A stretch of DNA of 6,635 nt from Desulfobulbaceae bacterium (GTDB taxonomy: Bacteria; Desulfobacterota; Desulfobulbia; Desulfobulbales; Desulfobulbaceae), in the NCBI GenBank assembly GCA_003508005.1, contig DNUE01000005.1:1-6635 (forward strand), in the 5' to 3' direction. Below, one piece after another: positions 6,057 to 6,635 of the stretch. The notes beneath the pieces are model-generated. The model was not told the origin of the DNA and did no database searches. It was given only the letters and a program-made list of their open reading frames with translations. Numbering within the stretch: the stretch's first letter is position 1; every line of letters begins with the position of its first letter. The translations under genes were made by a program, and so were the position numbers.

Positions 6057-6068
6057 TTGGGGACGCCA
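6057..6068 (+). repeat. Candidate attachment site, distal copy
   Basis: TTGGGGACGCCA is identical and co-oriented with the 3' terminus of tRNA-Glu (3780-3791). The match stops exactly after CCA; upstream bases are only partly similar (5 of 11), so it is not a whole tRNA fragment. Confidence 0.5.
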
Positions 6069-6108
6069 CCGATACATCGCGAAGAGGGCCCTTCCTTGAA
6101 TTTGCCTC

Positions 6109-6140
6109 AGCCGTACAGGATTTCTGTACGGCTTTATTTC
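6109..6140 (+). terminator. Strong plus-strand terminator with no adjacent plus-strand gene
   Basis: AGCCGTACAG (6109-6118) and CTGTACGGCT (6124-6133) form a perfect 10-bp stem with loop GATTT, followed by TTATTTC. On the minus strand the hairpin is followed by GAGGCAAATT, not a T tract, so it works mainly for plus-strand transcripts. A shallow outer inverted repeat CCTTGAA (6094-6100)/TTCAAGG (6152-6158) encloses it. The likeliest explanation is that it was the tRNA operon's own terminator before the 3792-6068 segment arrived. Confidence 0.8.
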
Positions 6141-6246
6141 TTGCCTCATCCTTCAAGGCTCAAAAGTCAACGCACCAGGACCTGCCGCGCAAAGGATGCG
6201 CCTTCTCGCCTCATCGGCAGCCCTGCGCTGTTACGGCTCATAGCGT

Positions 6247-6635
6247 TCAGGCGGTCGGCACCTGGGGCGGACGGATGCTGCTCTGCCTGACTGCCGACAT
6301 GGCCGTGGCAACCATCCCCGCCACATCCATCAGGTTGCCTGGCAGGATCATGGTGTTGTTCTCCTTGGCCAGCTTGCCGAACTCGTCAAGATACTTCTTG
6401 GCCACCTCCAGGCTGGCCGCTTCCTGGCCGCCGGGGAGGGACAACGCCTCGGCGACCCTGCGGATGCCCTCGGCGGTGGCCTCCGCCACCCGGAGGATCT
6501 CCTGGGCCCGTCCGTCCGCCTCGTTGATCATCTTCATCTTCTGGCCTTCCGCCAGGTTGATCAGCGACTGGCGTTCGCCCTCGGAACGAAAGATTTCCGC
6601 CCGTTTTTCCCGCTCCGCCCGCATCTGTTTTTCCA
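6247..6635 (-). CDS. SPFH/stomatin-family (paraslipin/QmcA-like) protein, C-terminal part
   Basis: This is the C-terminal 129 or so residues of a band-7/SPFH protein; the N-terminal membrane anchor and most of the SPFH core lie beyond the window. The frame stays open to position 6635, where EKQM continues upstream. Visible are the long alpha-helical segment KQMRAEREKRAEIFRSEGE and further Ala/Glu-rich helix with EATAEGIRRVAEAL, then AKKYLDEFGKLAKENNT and MILPGNLMDVAGMVATAMS. The last is the conserved C-terminal block of the paraslipin/STOML2 group. Such proteins form large oligomers on the inner membrane and often pair with an NfeD-type partner; none is visible here. The gene ends in TGA at 6247-6249 and converges on the tRNA operon. 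No minus-strand terminator follows closely. The family call is firm; the exact orthologue is not. Confidence 0.92.
   Translation of the reverse strand, partial: EKQMRAEREKRAEIFRSEGERQSLINLAEGQKMKMINEADGRAQEILRVAEATAEGIRRVAEALSLPGGQEAASLEVAKKYLDEFGKLAKENNTMILPGNLMDVAGMVATAMSAVRQSSIRPPQVPTA

Larger units (their letters stand above)
3792..6068. mobile_element. Putative 2.28-kb integrated segment at tRNA-Glu (degenerate or integrase-less)
   Basis: The segment is bounded by tRNA-Glu and a second exact copy of its last 12 nt. It is visibly AT-richer and less densely coding than the flanks. It holds one AAA+ ATPase gene with its own promoter and dyad sites, a plus-strand terminator near its left end, and structured non-coding DNA on its right. 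The strong plus-strand terminator at 6109-6140, outside the right repeat, is best explained as the original tRNA terminator displaced by the insertion. No integrase, excisionase, relaxase or replication gene is visible, so it would be a remnant or depend on enzymes supplied in trans. The alternative is chance repetition of 12 nt in an ordinary intergenic region. Confidence 0.45.

Noticed and set aside
6036..6290. An 84-codon plus-strand frame starting at ATG 6036
   Set aside because: It has no ribosome site, reads through the strong terminator at 6109-6140, and overlaps the SPFH gene antisense.

Overview
The window looks like a bacterial chromosome from a GC-rich Gram-negative. A Desulfobacterota (deltaproteobacterial) host is my best guess, because a short RdgC-like protein, a large TPR protein and gatB in one operon, and a QmcA/paraslipin-type SPFH gene, fit what I remember of that group. 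This rests on memory of protein families, not on a search. The left 3.4 kb and the right 0.4 kb are GC-rich and densely coding. The middle (about 3.8-6.07 kb) is AT-richer and only half coding.

Layout. Positions 1-3394 hold a four-gene operon on the minus strand, read right to left: an RdgC-like N-terminal-type protein (2789-3394), a membrane-anchored TPR protein (821-2719), a 179-residue protein that resembles the C-terminal half of RdgC (282-821, TAATG-coupled to the TPR gene), and the start of gatB (1-259, running off the window). A promoter for this operon is proposed at 3483-3510. Divergent from it is a plus-strand tRNA pair, tRNA-Lys(TTT) and tRNA-Glu(TTC), with a clear promoter at 3583-3611.

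Positions 3792-6068 look like an insertion. The last 12 nt of tRNA-Glu, including the encoded CCA, recur exactly at 6057-6068. A strong plus-strand terminator with no gene of its own lies 40 nt beyond that second copy, where the tRNA operon's original terminator would be if about 2.28 kb had integrated at the tRNA 3' end. The segment carries its own terminator just after tRNA-Glu, one minus-strand AAA+ ATPase gene with a promoter and two dyad-symmetric sites in its leader, and about 600 bp of AT-rich, structured non-coding DNA. No integrase is visible, so it would be a decayed or trans-mobilised element.

The right end (6247-6635, minus) is the C-terminal part of an SPFH/stomatin-family protein converging on the tRNA operon. 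The observations I would follow up first are the tRNA-bounded segment with its solitary AAA+ gene, and the apparent split of RdgC into two genes on either side of a TPR gene.
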